From: an uncultured Clostridia bacterium
Lineage (GTDB): Bacteria > Bacillota > Clostridia > Oscillospirales > CAG-272
Direction of reading: 5' to 3'
Assembly: GCA_944393415.1 (NCBI GenBank)
Contig: CALYAD010000044.1
Location: 1-57,235 of the forward strand
Length of the DNA: 57,235 nt
Each line of letters begins with the position of its first letter. Within the stretch, counting starts at the first letter, position 1. Position numbers and translations under genes: made by a program. Below, piece by piece: positions 24,261-32,858 of this stretch. The notes beneath the pieces were generated by a model, which saw nothing but the letters and a program-made list of their open reading frames with translations, did no database searches and had not been told where the DNA came from.

Positions 24261-24476
24261 ATTTCAAATAATTTTAATGACGGCTCGAACCGCCCCCAAA
24301 ATGTATGTACGGCACAAAAAGCCCCTGAGGCAGAAGATATTAAGTTTTGAGAAACGAACCGTTATAACGGCTTGAGGTCAGGGCTTGTATTTTTTAAGAG
24401 ATAGCCGAATCTTTCAGATAAGCTTAAAAGCTTTTTTGGGTGTAGTTTATTGATCTGAGGAAAGGAATGTTTGGAT

Positions 24477-25088
24477 ATGGATAAAATTCTTGTGATGGAG
24501 GATGACGAGGCAATAAGAGAGGAGCTTACGGCGCTTCTTAACGCAAACGGTTTTCTTGCGGTCAGCGCGCCTCCGTGCGACCTTGCGCTTCTTGACGTTA
24601 ACATGCCGGGAGAAAACGGATTTGAGGTATGCAGAAAATTAAGACAAAGCTCGGATGTTCCGGTGATATTTTTAACGGCTCGGGATTCGGCGGAGGACGA
24701 GATAATAGGCTTCGGGGTGGGAGCGGACGATTATATCAGAAAGCCGTATAATTCATCGGTACTGCTCGCTCGCGTTTCGAGACTGCTTAAGCGGAAAAAT
24801 TCTCTCGTAATGACCGCGAAAGATCTGACCTTGGATATTCAGGATATGTCTGTCCGGTACGGAGACAAAACGGCGTATCTGACTAAAAACGAGACCCGTA
24901 TACTCGCTTGTCTTATGCGTAAGGAGCTTTGTACCAGAGATGAGATAATCGAGGAGCTGTGGCAGAACAGTCTGTATATCGACGAAAACACTCTGTATGT
25001 CAATATTAATCGTTTAAGGGATAAGCTTAAGAGCTTAGGGGCTCCGGAGCTTATCCGGACGGTACGTGGGGTAGGATACAGATTATGA
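24477..25088 (+). CDS. OmpR-family response regulator with shortened receiver (BceR-like)
   Basis: The 203-residue regulator has the acidic pair (VMEDDEAI), phospho-acceptor Asp (LALLDVNMPG), the Thr (IFLTARD) and Lys (DDYIRKPY) of a receiver domain. A winged-helix DNA-binding domain (LTKNETRILACLM, ELWQNSLYIDENTLYVNINRLR) follows. The distance from the acidic pair to the phospho-Asp is about 30 residues, against about 42 in normal receivers, so the second helix and its surroundings are missing, and the protein is about 20 residues short. The rest is intact, so it is not an obvious pseudogene. A TTG two codons upstream is an alternative start. The histidine kinase gene overlaps by four bases. 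Confidence 0.88.
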   Translation: MDKILVMEDDEAIREELTALLNANGFLAVSAPPCDLALLDVNMPGENGFEVCRKLRQSSDVPVIFLTARDSAEDEIIGFGVGADDYIRKPYNSSVLLARVSRLLKRKNSLVMTAKDLTLDIQDMSVRYGDKTAYLTKNETRILACLMRKELCTRDEIIEELWQNSLYIDENTLYVNINRLRDKLKSLGAPELIRTVRGVGYRL

Positions 25089-26053
25089 AAATATGGGATT
25101 ATATATCTTCAAAAGCGATAACGCTCTGTTTTCTCGGGATTGGGGCTGCGTTTTTCTGCATAGTGTGCGCGGCCGCGGGAGTTAGCGGCTATCTTTTATC
25201 GGTGCTTATAATATGCTATATTTTTTTGATCCTGTTATGGCTTTTGACAGGGTACTTTATTGAACGCGGAAGGCTGTTAAGGCTTGAGCGGGTGATCCGT
25301 GAGCTTCCGGAAAAGTACCTGCTCGGAGAGGTCATACCGACTCCTTCAGGGATGTTGGAAAGGCGTTATTTTCAAATAATGCGGGAAATCTCACGCTCTT
25401 CGGTCGAGGTTGCAGAGCGCACCCGCAGAGAAGCGGAGGATTACAGGGATTATGTGGAAAGCTGGGTGCATGAGATAAAAACTCCTCTGACCGCATGCTC
25501 CCTGATACTCGCTAACGGAGGAGACGCGCGAAAGCTGAAGCTTCAGCTTTCGCGCGCCAACGACCTCACCGAAAGCGTGCTTTGGTATGCGAGATTGCGC
25601 ACTGCGGAGAGAGATACTAAAATAAAAGAGTTCAGCGCGTCGGAAGTGATAGACGCGGCGGTTAAGGGTCAGATGGAGCCTCTCATTGCAGCCGGTATAA
25701 GAGTAGAGACCGCTGGCGATTTTAAGGTGTGTTCAGATTTCAAGTCGGTTGATTTTATGATAAGGCAGCTGCTTATAAACTGCGCGAAGTACGCTCCGGG
25801 AGGCCGAGTCGCCGTAAAAGCCCAAAACGGGGTGATATCAGTAATAGACGACGGTCGGGGTATACCGGCTCACGAAATACCGAGGGTTACGGAAAGAGGT
25901 TTTACCGGCGCGTCCTCCGCGGGCGGTACAGGCATGGGGCTGTATTTGGTAAAGGAGCTCTGCGATAAACTCGGAATAACTCTGAAAATAGAATCTGATC
26001 CGGGAAAATACACAAAAGTAAGCCTTGCTTTTAATAGTCTTACAAAACCGTAA
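25085..26053 (+). CDS. Intramembrane-sensing histidine kinase (BceS-like)
   Basis: The 322-residue kinase has two transmembrane helices (residues about 14-34 and 38-60) joined by only a few outer residues, as in kinases that sense through a partner transporter. The H-box is VHEIKTPLTAC, followed by N-box RQLLINCAKYAPGG, G1 VIDDGRGI and G2 GGTGMGLYLVKEL. It should phosphorylate the response regulator encoded upstream (ATGA overlap). In Bacillus, BceS relies on the BceAB transporter to detect bacitracin or other peptide antibiotics, and such a transporter is encoded immediately downstream. Confidence 0.93.
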   Translation: MKIWDYISSKAITLCFLGIGAAFFCIVCAAAGVSGYLLSVLIICYIFLILLWLLTGYFIERGRLLRLERVIRELPEKYLLGEVIPTPSGMLERRYFQIMREISRSSVEVAERTRREAEDYRDYVESWVHEIKTPLTACSLILANGGDARKLKLQLSRANDLTESVLWYARLRTAERDTKIKEFSASEVIDAAVKGQMEPLIAAGIRVETAGDFKVCSDFKSVDFMIRQLLINCAKYAPGGRVAVKAQNGVISVIDDGRGIPAHEIPRVTERGFTGASSAGGTGMGLYLVKELCDKLGITLKIESDPGKYTKVSLAFNSLTKP

Positions 26054-26151
26054 GACAAATATATATTCTTCGTTAGATAAAATAAGCGGTTTTTGTGTTA
26101 TCATATATCACGGTAGTTTTACCGCAAGAATATTTAACGGAGGCGATTAAT

Positions 26152-26940
26152 ATGAATGAAATACTTGATATCCGTAATGTCACGAAATATTACGGGAGCG
26201 GAAGCGTCGTGACAAAGGCGCTTGACTCTATTTCCTTTTCGGTGGAAAAGGGAAGCTTTACGGCAATAATGGGCGCGTCGGGCTCAGGTAAGAGCACGCT
26301 GCTGAATGTGATATCGACAATAGACCGAGTCAGTGCCGGAGAGATAATGATAAACGGTATGTTTCTGAACGATCTGAACGAGGACGAATTGTCGGCGTTT
26401 CGCCGTGATCAGCTCGGGTTTATTTTTCAGGAGTACAACCTGCTCGATACGCTGACGGTAGAGGAGAATATAACTCTGCCGCTAAATCTCAAAAGAGTCG
26501 GTTTGACCGAAACACAGCGGGAGCTTAAGCGTGTATCGGAGGCGCTCGGGGTTGGGGATCAGCTTAAAAAATTCCCGTACGAGCTGTCCGGCGGACAGCG
26601 TCAAAGAGCGGCGTGCGCGAGAGCGATCATTACAAATCCGGCTCTTGTGCTTGCGGACGAGCCGACAGGAGCGCTTGATTCCAAGAACTCCAAAGCGCTG
26701 ATGCAGACATTTATTATGATGAACAGAAGCCTTGGCTCAACTATCCTTATGGTAACTCATGATCCGGTGGTCGGGTCTTACGCGGACAGAGTGCTTTTTC
26801 TGAAGGACGGGCGTATCTGGAGCGAGTTGTACCGTGGGGAACGGGAACGCAGGGAGATGTACCGTGAGATAATGACGGTATCATCCGCGCTCGGAGGAGA
26901 CAATCTTGCCGGAAACGGAGGCGACGGTGATGCTGTTTAA
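26152..26940 (+). CDS. BceA-like ABC transporter ATP-binding protein
   Basis: The 262-residue ATPase has Walker A GASGSGKST, Q-loop FIFQEYNLLDTLTVEEN, signature LSGGQRQRAACARA, Walker B LVLADEPTGALD and switch MVTHDP. These belong to the MacB/LolD/BceA family. It works with the FtsX-type permease next to it to protect against lipid-II-binding peptide antibiotics. The ATG at 26152 has GGAGG eight bases upstream. It starts 98 bases after the kinase and overlaps the permease gene by 11 bases. Confidence 0.93.
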   Translation: MNEILDIRNVTKYYGSGSVVTKALDSISFSVEKGSFTAIMGASGSGKSTLLNVISTIDRVSAGEIMINGMFLNDLNEDELSAFRRDQLGFIFQEYNLLDTLTVEENITLPLNLKRVGLTETQRELKRVSEALGVGDQLKKFPYELSGGQRQRAACARAIITNPALVLADEPTGALDSKNSKALMQTFIMMNRSLGSTILMVTHDPVVGSYADRVLFLKDGRIWSELYRGERERREMYREIMTVSSALGGDNLAGNGGDGDAV

Positions 26941-28891
26941 GCTTGCTGTAAGGAATGTCCGGCGTCAGATTGGCAATTACCTTATATATTTTATCACGGT
27001 ATCTATGACCGTTTCGCTTCTTTTTGCCGTAAACAACATAATATTCAGCCGCGAGCTCTCCGCTTTTTCAGAGAACATGGAGCTTATGAGCGAGGGCCTG
27101 ACAGCCGTGACAATATTTATTTCGCTTATAGTGGCGTTCGTGCTCAGCTACGCCACGTCGTTTATGCTGAGGCTCAGAAAGCGTGAATTCGGCACATATC
27201 TTACGCTCGGAATAACAAGACGGAATATTGTCAGCATCTTTGTGGTCGAAACAATGATAATATGTATCTTTGCCCTGGCGCTGGGTATGATTTTCGGACT
27301 GTTTATATACCAGGGACTTATGGCGGTGATGATGAATCTGCTGGAAATGGAATTTGCTTTATCGGCTTATTCACTGAGCGGAATAGCCTTTACCGTCGTG
27401 CTTGTCATATGTATATTTATTATTTCCTCGCTTGCCTCGGCGCTGTACCTGAAAAAGACAAGTATTAACGAGCTTATACACGGGGACAGAAAGGTGGAAA
27501 GAGCCGTTAAGCGCCCGGCGGTCTGGTTTACGGTTACACTTGTGTTTTTTGCGCTGTTCTTAGGCAGCATATTCGCCTGTAACTACTTTTGCGGCATCAT
27601 ATCGGAAGGAGGCGGGGCAGCCACGGGCTTTTTCCTGACGTTTGTTGTAATGGCGGTATCGCTTGTGCTTTTTCATATCGGACTGTCGAAAAGCATTGTT
27701 TATATCCTTATGAAAAACAAAAGGCTGTGCGTCAGAGGCGGAAATATTTTTGTGCTGCGTCAGCTTTCCGGCACCCTTTCCTCAAGCTCTGTCATGATAG
27801 GGTTTCTTGCCTTCCTTTTGCTGTTTTCAGTAGTGCTTTCAAACATATCTTTTGCTGAGAGAGCGCTGCTGAAAACCTCGCTTGAGCGAAATGTCCCGTA
27901 CGATATCATGTATAGCGCGGATACAGGTTCGGAATACGCCATCCCTGAAGATCAGGCGGAAAATATTATAGAGAAGTACGTAAAGATTCTTGATAAAAAG
28001 CCTTACGGGCTTTATACCTCCGGAAGAAGCGATTTTTACGGTCAGACAAGATACAGCGGAGAGGGTTACGAGGATACTACAGACGTGTTTATGCCGCTCA
28101 GCGAGTTTAATCTCCTGTGTGAGTCGCTTGATTGCGAGCCTCTTACCCTGGATAACGAATTTTTTATTATCGCTAATATTCCGGAAATACAAAACTGTAA
28201 TATGCAGGATGTTATATTTGAGTGGAACGGAAAGGAGTACGGATATAAAGGCTTGTCGATGCAATATCCGATGTTCAGCTATACGTTCTTCTACGTGGTC
28301 GTTCCGGATGAAGCTGTAACCGGAATGGAAAAAGTGATCGACTGTATCGCATATGACGCGGAGAACGGCAGCTTTGACGCGTCTGCTTTAAGGGAAGAGC
28401 TTTCGTATGATTATATAACCTCCGACGGTTACCAATCAACCGCCTGTGATTACCGGATAAGAGAATACAGCAGACAGTATCAGAATGCACAGTCTGCTGT
28501 ACTTGTGGTGGGAGCGTTATTTGTATCGGCTATTTTCCTTTTGATGGCTATGGCGATATTGGCTCTGAAAACGCTTTCCGGGCTTGCGGACGATAAAAAA
28601 AGATATCTTGTGCTTTACCGTCTCGGTATGGGAAGCGGGGAGCAGTCGCGGACGTTATTTAAACAGACGTTTACCTTTTTTATCATGCCGTTTGCCGTGG
28701 CGGTGCTGTCGAGTATACCGACCGCGATCATTACTAACAATATTGTGAGCACGGTAGGCATGGATTCACTGGCGTCGCGTATATATACTATTGCGGCGGT
28801 GATAGCGGCGGTGTTCGTGATCGTATACCTGCTTTACTATCTTGCTACCTATCTTATAGCCAAACGCACGGTAATTTACCGTAATTACTGA
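26930..28891 (+). CDS. BceB-like FtsX-family permease
   Basis: The 653-residue membrane protein follows the BceB plan: helix 1 at about 18-40, an FtsX-type group of helices, a large extracellular domain of about 200 residues (from about 320 to 520) between helices 7 and 8, and three final helices. MLRLRKREFGTYLTLGI is the conserved coupling region. With the preceding ATPase it forms a peptide-antibiotic resistance and sensing transporter. The ATG at 26930 has GGAGG upstream inside the end of the ATPase gene. Last gene of the four-gene module. Confidence 0.92.
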   Translation: MLFKLAVRNVRRQIGNYLIYFITVSMTVSLLFAVNNIIFSRELSAFSENMELMSEGLTAVTIFISLIVAFVLSYATSFMLRLRKREFGTYLTLGITRRNIVSIFVVETMIICIFALALGMIFGLFIYQGLMAVMMNLLEMEFALSAYSLSGIAFTVVLVICIFIISSLASALYLKKTSINELIHGDRKVERAVKRPAVWFTVTLVFFALFLGSIFACNYFCGIISEGGGAATGFFLTFVVMAVSLVLFHIGLSKSIVYILMKNKRLCVRGGNIFVLRQLSGTLSSSSVMIGFLAFLLLFSVVLSNISFAERALLKTSLERNVPYDIMYSADTGSEYAIPEDQAENIIEKYVKILDKKPYGLYTSGRSDFYGQTRYSGEGYEDTTDVFMPLSEFNLLCESLDCEPLTLDNEFFIIANIPEIQNCNMQDVIFEWNGKEYGYKGLSMQYPMFSYTFFYVVVPDEAVTGMEKVIDCIAYDAENGSFDASALREELSYDYITSDGYQSTACDYRIREYSRQYQNAQSAVLVVGALFVSAIFLLMAMAILALKTLSGLADDKKRYLVLYRLGMGSGEQSRTLFKQTFTFFIMPFAVAVLSSIPTAIITNNIVSTVGMDSLASRIYTIAAVIAAVFVIVYLLYYLATYLIAKRTVIYRNY

Positions 28892-28912
28892 GCAATTACT
28901 GAAATTAATCAC

Positions 28913-28942
28913 AGAGCTCTGAATTTTTGCAAAGCTCTTTTA
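28913..28942 (+). terminator. Possible terminator between convergent genes
   Basis: AGAGCT and AGCTCT enclose a 14-base loop and are followed by four T. The stem is short, so this is tentative. Confidence 0.35.
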
Positions 28943-28949
28943 CTGAAGC

Positions 28950-29942
28950 TCAGTGAAAAGCCGTTTCGTCTATCAGCTTAAGCTCAGACGCGTCAAAATC
29001 CGGACTGTTTACGCACTTCAGGTTTATAAGTATCTGCTCCGGAGACGACGCTCCTATAAGGACTGAGGTAACGGCGTCGTTTTTCAGAACCCACGCAAGC
29101 GCCATTTCGGCAAGCGATTGTCCGCGGCGTGAGGCGATGTCATTCAGCGCGCGTATTTTTGCCAGAGTTTCGTCGGTGAGCTGGGAGGATTTAAGGAAAG
29201 CGTTTCGGGCGGCGCGGCTGTCGGACGGGATACCTCTCAGATACCTGTCGGTAAGTACTCCCTGAGCCAAGGGACTAAAGCAGATAACGCCCTTTCCCTC
29301 CTGCTTTGCGGCGGAGAGCAGCCCGTTTGTTTCGGGTGTACGGTTAATGATATTGTAGGAATTCTGGTTTATAATAAACGGAACCTTAAGCTCATTAAGC
29401 AGATCGGAGGCGCGTTTCATAGTTTCTCCGTTGTAATTTGACAGACCTACATAGAGAGCTTTACCGCTCCGGACTATCTGAGAGAGCGCAAGCACGGTTT
29501 CCTCAAGCGGAGTTTCCGGGGTCATGCGGTGATGATAGAAGATATCTACATATTCAAGTCCCATGCGCTTAAGACTTTGATCAAGACTTGAGATAAGATA
29601 TTTGCGGCTTCCGCCGTCGCCGTATGGTCCCTCCCACATGTAATAGCCTGCCTTAGTGCTTATTATCAGCTGATCGCGGTACGCGCTCATGTCGTTTTTA
29701 AGTATTCTCCCGAAATTTTCCTCGGCGCTTCCCGCCGTGGGACCGTAGTTGTTTGCCAGATCGAAATGCGTAATGCCGTTGTCAAACGCGGTAAAGCACA
29801 TTTCACGCATGTTATCAAATCTATCCACCGAGCCGAAGTTATGCCAAAGGCCTAACGAGACTATGGGCAGCTTCAGTCCGGAGTGACCGCAGCTTCTGTA
29901 TTTCATTTGTGAGTAACGGGTACTGTTTGCCGAATAGCTCAT
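28950..29942 (-). CDS. Aldo/keto reductase (YghZ-like)
   Basis: The 330-residue enzyme is an NAD(P)H-dependent carbonyl reductase with a TIM barrel. The catalytic tetrad is visible: Asp in FDLANNYG, Tyr in the same motif, Lys in ISTKAGYYMW and His in IFYHHRM. The WEGPYGDGGSRKYL stretch and the length are those of the E. coli YghZ group, which reduces L-glyceraldehyde-3-phosphate and methylglyoxal. SVLIGASSPEQI near the C-terminus is the cofactor-phosphate loop. The ATG has AAAAGGAG upstream. Single gene with a consensus promoter, divergent from the RmlD-like gene. Confidence 0.92.
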   Translation of the reverse strand: MSYSANSTRYSQMKYRSCGHSGLKLPIVSLGLWHNFGSVDRFDNMREMCFTAFDNGITHFDLANNYGPTAGSAEENFGRILKNDMSAYRDQLIISTKAGYYMWEGPYGDGGSRKYLISSLDQSLKRMGLEYVDIFYHHRMTPETPLEETVLALSQIVRSGKALYVGLSNYNGETMKRASDLLNELKVPFIINQNSYNIINRTPETNGLLSAAKQEGKGVICFSPLAQGVLTDRYLRGIPSDSRAARNAFLKSSQLTDETLAKIRALNDIASRRGQSLAEMALAWVLKNDAVTSVLIGASSPEQILINLKCVNSPDFDASELKLIDETAFH

Positions 29943-29992
29943 AGCGTATTCTCCTTTTGATTATGATTGATTATGAAATTTCAGGTAAACAT

Positions 29993-30021
29993 ATTGTACC
30001 ATTATTTATTTTACTTGTCAA
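29993..30021 (-). promoter_or_regulatory. Promoter of the aldo/keto reductase gene
   Basis: On the minus strand TTGACA (30016-30021) and TACAAT (29993-29998) are separated by 17 bases. Confidence 0.7.
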
Positions 30022-30035
30022 GGGGCGGCTCATAC

Positions 30036-30064
30036 TTGACATATTGCTTTTATCATGATATAAT
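30036..30064 (+). promoter_or_regulatory. Promoter of the RmlD-like gene
   Basis: A perfect TTGACA (30036-30041) and TATAAT (30059-30064) are 17 bases apart. Only 14 bases separate its -35 box from the divergent one, so the two genes could share control. Confidence 0.8.
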
Positions 30065-30091
30065 TTCCATATAAAAAAGAAAAAACGCAAA

Positions 30092-30146
30092 ACACGAAAA
30101 TTATTCAAATCTATTTTAGCCGCCTATGGCGGCATGGAGGATTAAT
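30092..30146 (+). repeat. Leader repeat, terminal module
   Basis: The segment reads CACGAAAATTATTCAAATCT, then the hairpin AGCCGCCTATGGCGGC and ATGGAGGATTAAT before the ATG at 30147. It provides the ribosome binding site GGAGG. It is the same module as at 22262, 39050, 39214 and 55806. Confidence 0.85.
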
Positions 30147-31004
30147 ATGAAAAAAGTACTTGTTTCCGGAATAGGAGGTTTTGTCGGTTCGCGTATAATG
30201 TGCCAGCTCTCCGACAGATTTGATCTCATAGCTTTTCCAAAAGGTATGCTCGCCCGTGCCAATGAAAAGGAAGTAATTCAGTTTATCGAAAAAAATCATC
30301 CTGATGTTATAATCCATACCGCGGCGGTTTCCGATATCGGATACAGCGCTCGGCATCCGGAAGAATCACATAAGGCCAATGTGCTTTTACCGGTGTGGAT
30401 AGCGAAGGGAGCAAGAGAGACGGGAGCGAAGCTGTTGGCATTCAGCTCGGATCAGGTTTACTCAGGTATAAATAAAGAAGAGCCGTTTGATGAAAACGCC
30501 GTACTCAGTCCGTCAAATCTCTATGGATGTCAGAAGCTCGAGTCGGAAGGCAAAGTTATATCTGTCCTGCAGAGCGCGGTCATGCTGCGTGCCACATGGA
30601 TGTATGATTTCCCGGGTTACGGATTGCCTATAAGAGGTAACCTTCTGCTTAATCTTTTAAACGCGGCAATGCATACTGAAGAGCTTAGCTTTTCGGAGTA
30701 TGATTACCGGGGCATCACTTATGTCAGACAAGTCGTCGAGCTGCTTGTCCCGGCAATGCAGCTTCCCGGAGGCGTTTATAATTTTGGCAGTGAAAACAAA
30801 CTGAATATGTATGATACCGCGATAGACTTCAAAAACGCGCTTGGTCTTAAGCTGTCGCTGAAAAAGGATGAGGACAGTACTTTTCGTAATCTTGCAATGT
30901 CCTGTGAAAAGATCAGAAAATTCGGCATTGATTTCGACAATACTCAGGACGGCATAAGACGCTGTGTTCGGGACTACGGTCTGTCAGTATTTATTCCCGG
31001 ATAA
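30147..31004 (+). CDS. RmlD-like NAD(P)-dependent sugar reductase/epimerase
   Basis: The 285-residue extended short-chain dehydrogenase begins with the cofactor motif SGIGGFVGS. A Ser in FSSDQVYSG and the Tyr-Lys pair in LYGCQK complete the active site. The order and length are those of dTDP-4-dehydrorhamnose reductase (RmlD/RfbD) relatives. No other rhamnose genes lie nearby, so a different nucleotide-sugar substrate is possible. The ATG at 30147 is set by the GGAGG in the repeat element; seven upstream codons in frame (AAWRIN) are element sequence. Confidence 0.85.
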   Translation: MKKVLVSGIGGFVGSRIMCQLSDRFDLIAFPKGMLARANEKEVIQFIEKNHPDVIIHTAAVSDIGYSARHPEESHKANVLLPVWIAKGARETGAKLLAFSSDQVYSGINKEEPFDENAVLSPSNLYGCQKLESEGKVISVLQSAVMLRATWMYDFPGYGLPIRGNLLLNLLNAAMHTEELSFSEYDYRGITYVRQVVELLVPAMQLPGGVYNFGSENKLNMYDTAIDFKNALGLKLSLKKDEDSTFRNLAMSCEKIRKFGIDFDNTQDGIRRCVRDYGLSVFIPG

Positions 31005-31086
31005 ATAAGGCGAATATTCCTACACGTTGGATAATACGTCAAATGAAATTTTACATAAAAGCTTGAAAAACTTATGTTTTTCTCCG

Positions 31087-31116
31087 GGCTGACGCTTACC
31101 GCGACAGCCTTTTTTT
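31087..31116 (+). terminator. Terminator of the RmlD-like gene
   Basis: GGCTGACGC and GCGACAGCC form a stem with one mismatch and a five-base loop, followed by eight T. Confidence 0.85.
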
Positions 31117-31226
31117 ATGATGGCTGTTATTTTTTTAAATTTATTTTTATTAATATTTGATTAATAACTGCCTCAGGAAAAAATAAGAAATATTATTATT
31201 TTTTTGTAGTAAAATAAAAAATTAAC

Positions 31227-31255
31227 TTGACAATTTTGTCGTAAAATGATATAAT
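31227..31255 (+). promoter_or_regulatory. Fully consensus promoter of the unknown gene at 31378
   Basis: TTGACA (31227-31232) and TATAAT (31250-31255) match the sigma-A consensus at all positions with a 17-base spacer. The leader to the ATG is about 115 bases, AT-rich and without a recognised riboswitch. Confidence 0.8.
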
Positions 31256-31377
31256 CATGACGTATGATATATTATTATCAAAAAATAATCCTGATTATAT
31301 AATATTTTGGCATTATTTGTTATATCTCCGGGTAATATAAATTATATAAAACTCAGGCAAAAACATGGAGGTATCCT

Positions 31378-31938
31378 ATGAATAAGGAAATGGCGGATAA
31401 ATTAATACAATTGATGCCAACATTAAAGATAAGCTACAGCTTGATCGAAAAGTATGATTTTGTTGTAAAGTACAACGATGTCGTTAACGAAATGACCGCG
31501 AACAAAAAGGAAAGACGCATAATGTTAGGTCTGCTTATCAAAATGTCATACGATACTATAGATGTTATGATCAGAGAATTTTTAAGCAAGCTTTCCTATC
31601 TGTGCATAAAGAAAAGCTGTCTCAAAAGGTCGGGATGTAAGAAATATTTATCTATTTCAAAACAGCAAAAGTACACAACTCAGCAATTATTGCAGTTTCT
31701 GAATGACAGGCGTCAGAATTACATAAAGGAGCCGCAGGAGCTGAAGGATTATAAGCAGATTTGTGGCAGAATGGCATTCTATTTGGATCTGCTTGAGGAC
31801 GAGGATAAGGACTATAATAGAGATACGGTGTTGGGAATCTGTCAGCTTTTACTTGATATGATCGATTTTCTGACCGAGTGCTTTTCGGAAATGAAAATAA
31901 ATGATATCTGCATGATAGGTAAGACTAATAACATATAG
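31378..31938 (+). CDS. Unknown helical protein with three clustered cysteines
   Basis: The 186-residue protein is predicted by eye to be mostly helical and charged, with no signal peptide or membrane helix. A cluster YLCIKKSCLKRSGCKKY (around residues 78-94) gives C-x4-C-x5-C, which could bind a metal. I do not recognise a family. Codon use is more AT-rich than neighbours. The ATG has GGAGG eight bases upstream and a perfect promoter, so it is probably real and well expressed. It stands alone between the RmlD-like gene and the convergent deacetylases. Confidence 0.75.
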   Translation: MNKEMADKLIQLMPTLKISYSLIEKYDFVVKYNDVVNEMTANKKERRIMLGLLIKMSYDTIDVMIREFLSKLSYLCIKKSCLKRSGCKKYLSISKQQKYTTQQLLQFLNDRRQNYIKEPQELKDYKQICGRMAFYLDLLEDEDKDYNRDTVLGICQLLLDMIDFLTECFSEMKINDICMIGKTNNI

Positions 31939-32029
31939 CAGCGTCACGTCTCCGGCTACTCCAAATTTCGGCGGAGCGCCGGTACATGCGCCGCTGAAAT
32001 CCAACACAATAGTGAAGTTTTGGGAAGAT

Positions 32030-32063
32030 CGTAAGAAACCCTTTTTCAAAAGGGTTTCTTACG
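32030..32063. terminator. Strong hairpin between convergent genes
   Basis: CGTAAGAAACCCTTT pairs perfectly with AAAGGGTTTCTTACG across a four-base loop. No T run follows on the plus strand and only a weak one on the minus strand, so it may act by stem strength or with the A-run read as T from the other side. Confidence 0.5.
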
Positions 32064-32129
32064 AAAAAAACTTAAGGTTGCCTCATAACTTTTTTAATGC
32101 TATGAAGCGGCCTTTTTTATTGTTTGTTT

Positions 32130-32858
32130 TCAATTATCGCAATCAAGCGCGATAAGCTCGCTTACGGTAACAAATTGGTATCCCATTTCAATCAGCTTAG
32201 GCAAAATGATCTCAAGAGCTTCAACCGTATAGTGCGGTTTGGTAAGATAGTCGTGCATTAGGACTATGGACCCGTTATGAACGTTGCCGAGTACATTTTC
32301 CGCGATGCCTTTTGCCGAGGTATGCGCCCAGTCCTCGGTATCCACGGTCCAGATGATTATTTTGTAGTTGAAGTCCGCGGCGCTTTTTACTGTTGTCAGG
32401 TTGCAGTATCCGGTCGGGGGACGGAAAAGAGAAGGGCTTTTTCCGGTCAGCTTTCTTATAATGGAATCGGTGCGGACAAGCTCTTCCTCCAGAGCCTGCT
32501 TTTCCGTATGCTGGCTTGTCAGATGGCTATAGGTGTGGTTGCCTATCTCATGACCTTCGGCAGCTGTTCTGACAAATGGGTCCGGATAATTCTCTATATT
32601 TCTTCCGATAACAAAAAACGTTGCTTTAACGTTATATTTTTTTAAAATATCGAGTATTTTCGGAGTAATTGTTGGATGCGGACCGTCGTCAAACGTCAGG
32701 GCTATAACCTTTTCATCAGTCTTAGCGCAGGAATACACGTTATCCTTTTTTCCGAATCCGCTCCAGGTGTATTCATTGTTTTCGGCGGCAAATACAGTGA
32801 GGGTAAGCAGCCAGACAGCATAAATGACGCAGAATATGCGAAGAAAAATACGTTTCAC
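32130..32858 (-). CDS. Polysaccharide deacetylase (NodB domain)
   Basis: The 242-residue protein has a signal peptide (IFLRIFCVIYAVWLLTLTVFA) and a NodB homology domain. It contains motif 1 ALTFDDGPHP, the zinc site HTYSHL (H-x3-H) and motif 3 RPPTGY, with a late IVLMHDYL. It should remove N-acetyl groups from a cell-wall or capsular polymer outside the membrane. The start is GTG and overlaps the stop of the upstream deacetylase gene by four bases, so the two form an operon. Confidence 0.92.
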   Translation of the reverse strand: MKRIFLRIFCVIYAVWLLTLTVFAAENNEYTWSGFGKKDNVYSCAKTDEKVIALTFDDGPHPTITPKILDILKKYNVKATFFVIGRNIENYPDPFVRTAAEGHEIGNHTYSHLTSQHTEKQALEEELVRTDSIIRKLTGKSPSLFRPPTGYCNLTTVKSAADFNYKIIIWTVDTEDWAHTSAKGIAENVLGNVHNGSIVLMHDYLTKPHYTVEALEIILPKLIEMGYQFVTVSELIALDCDN

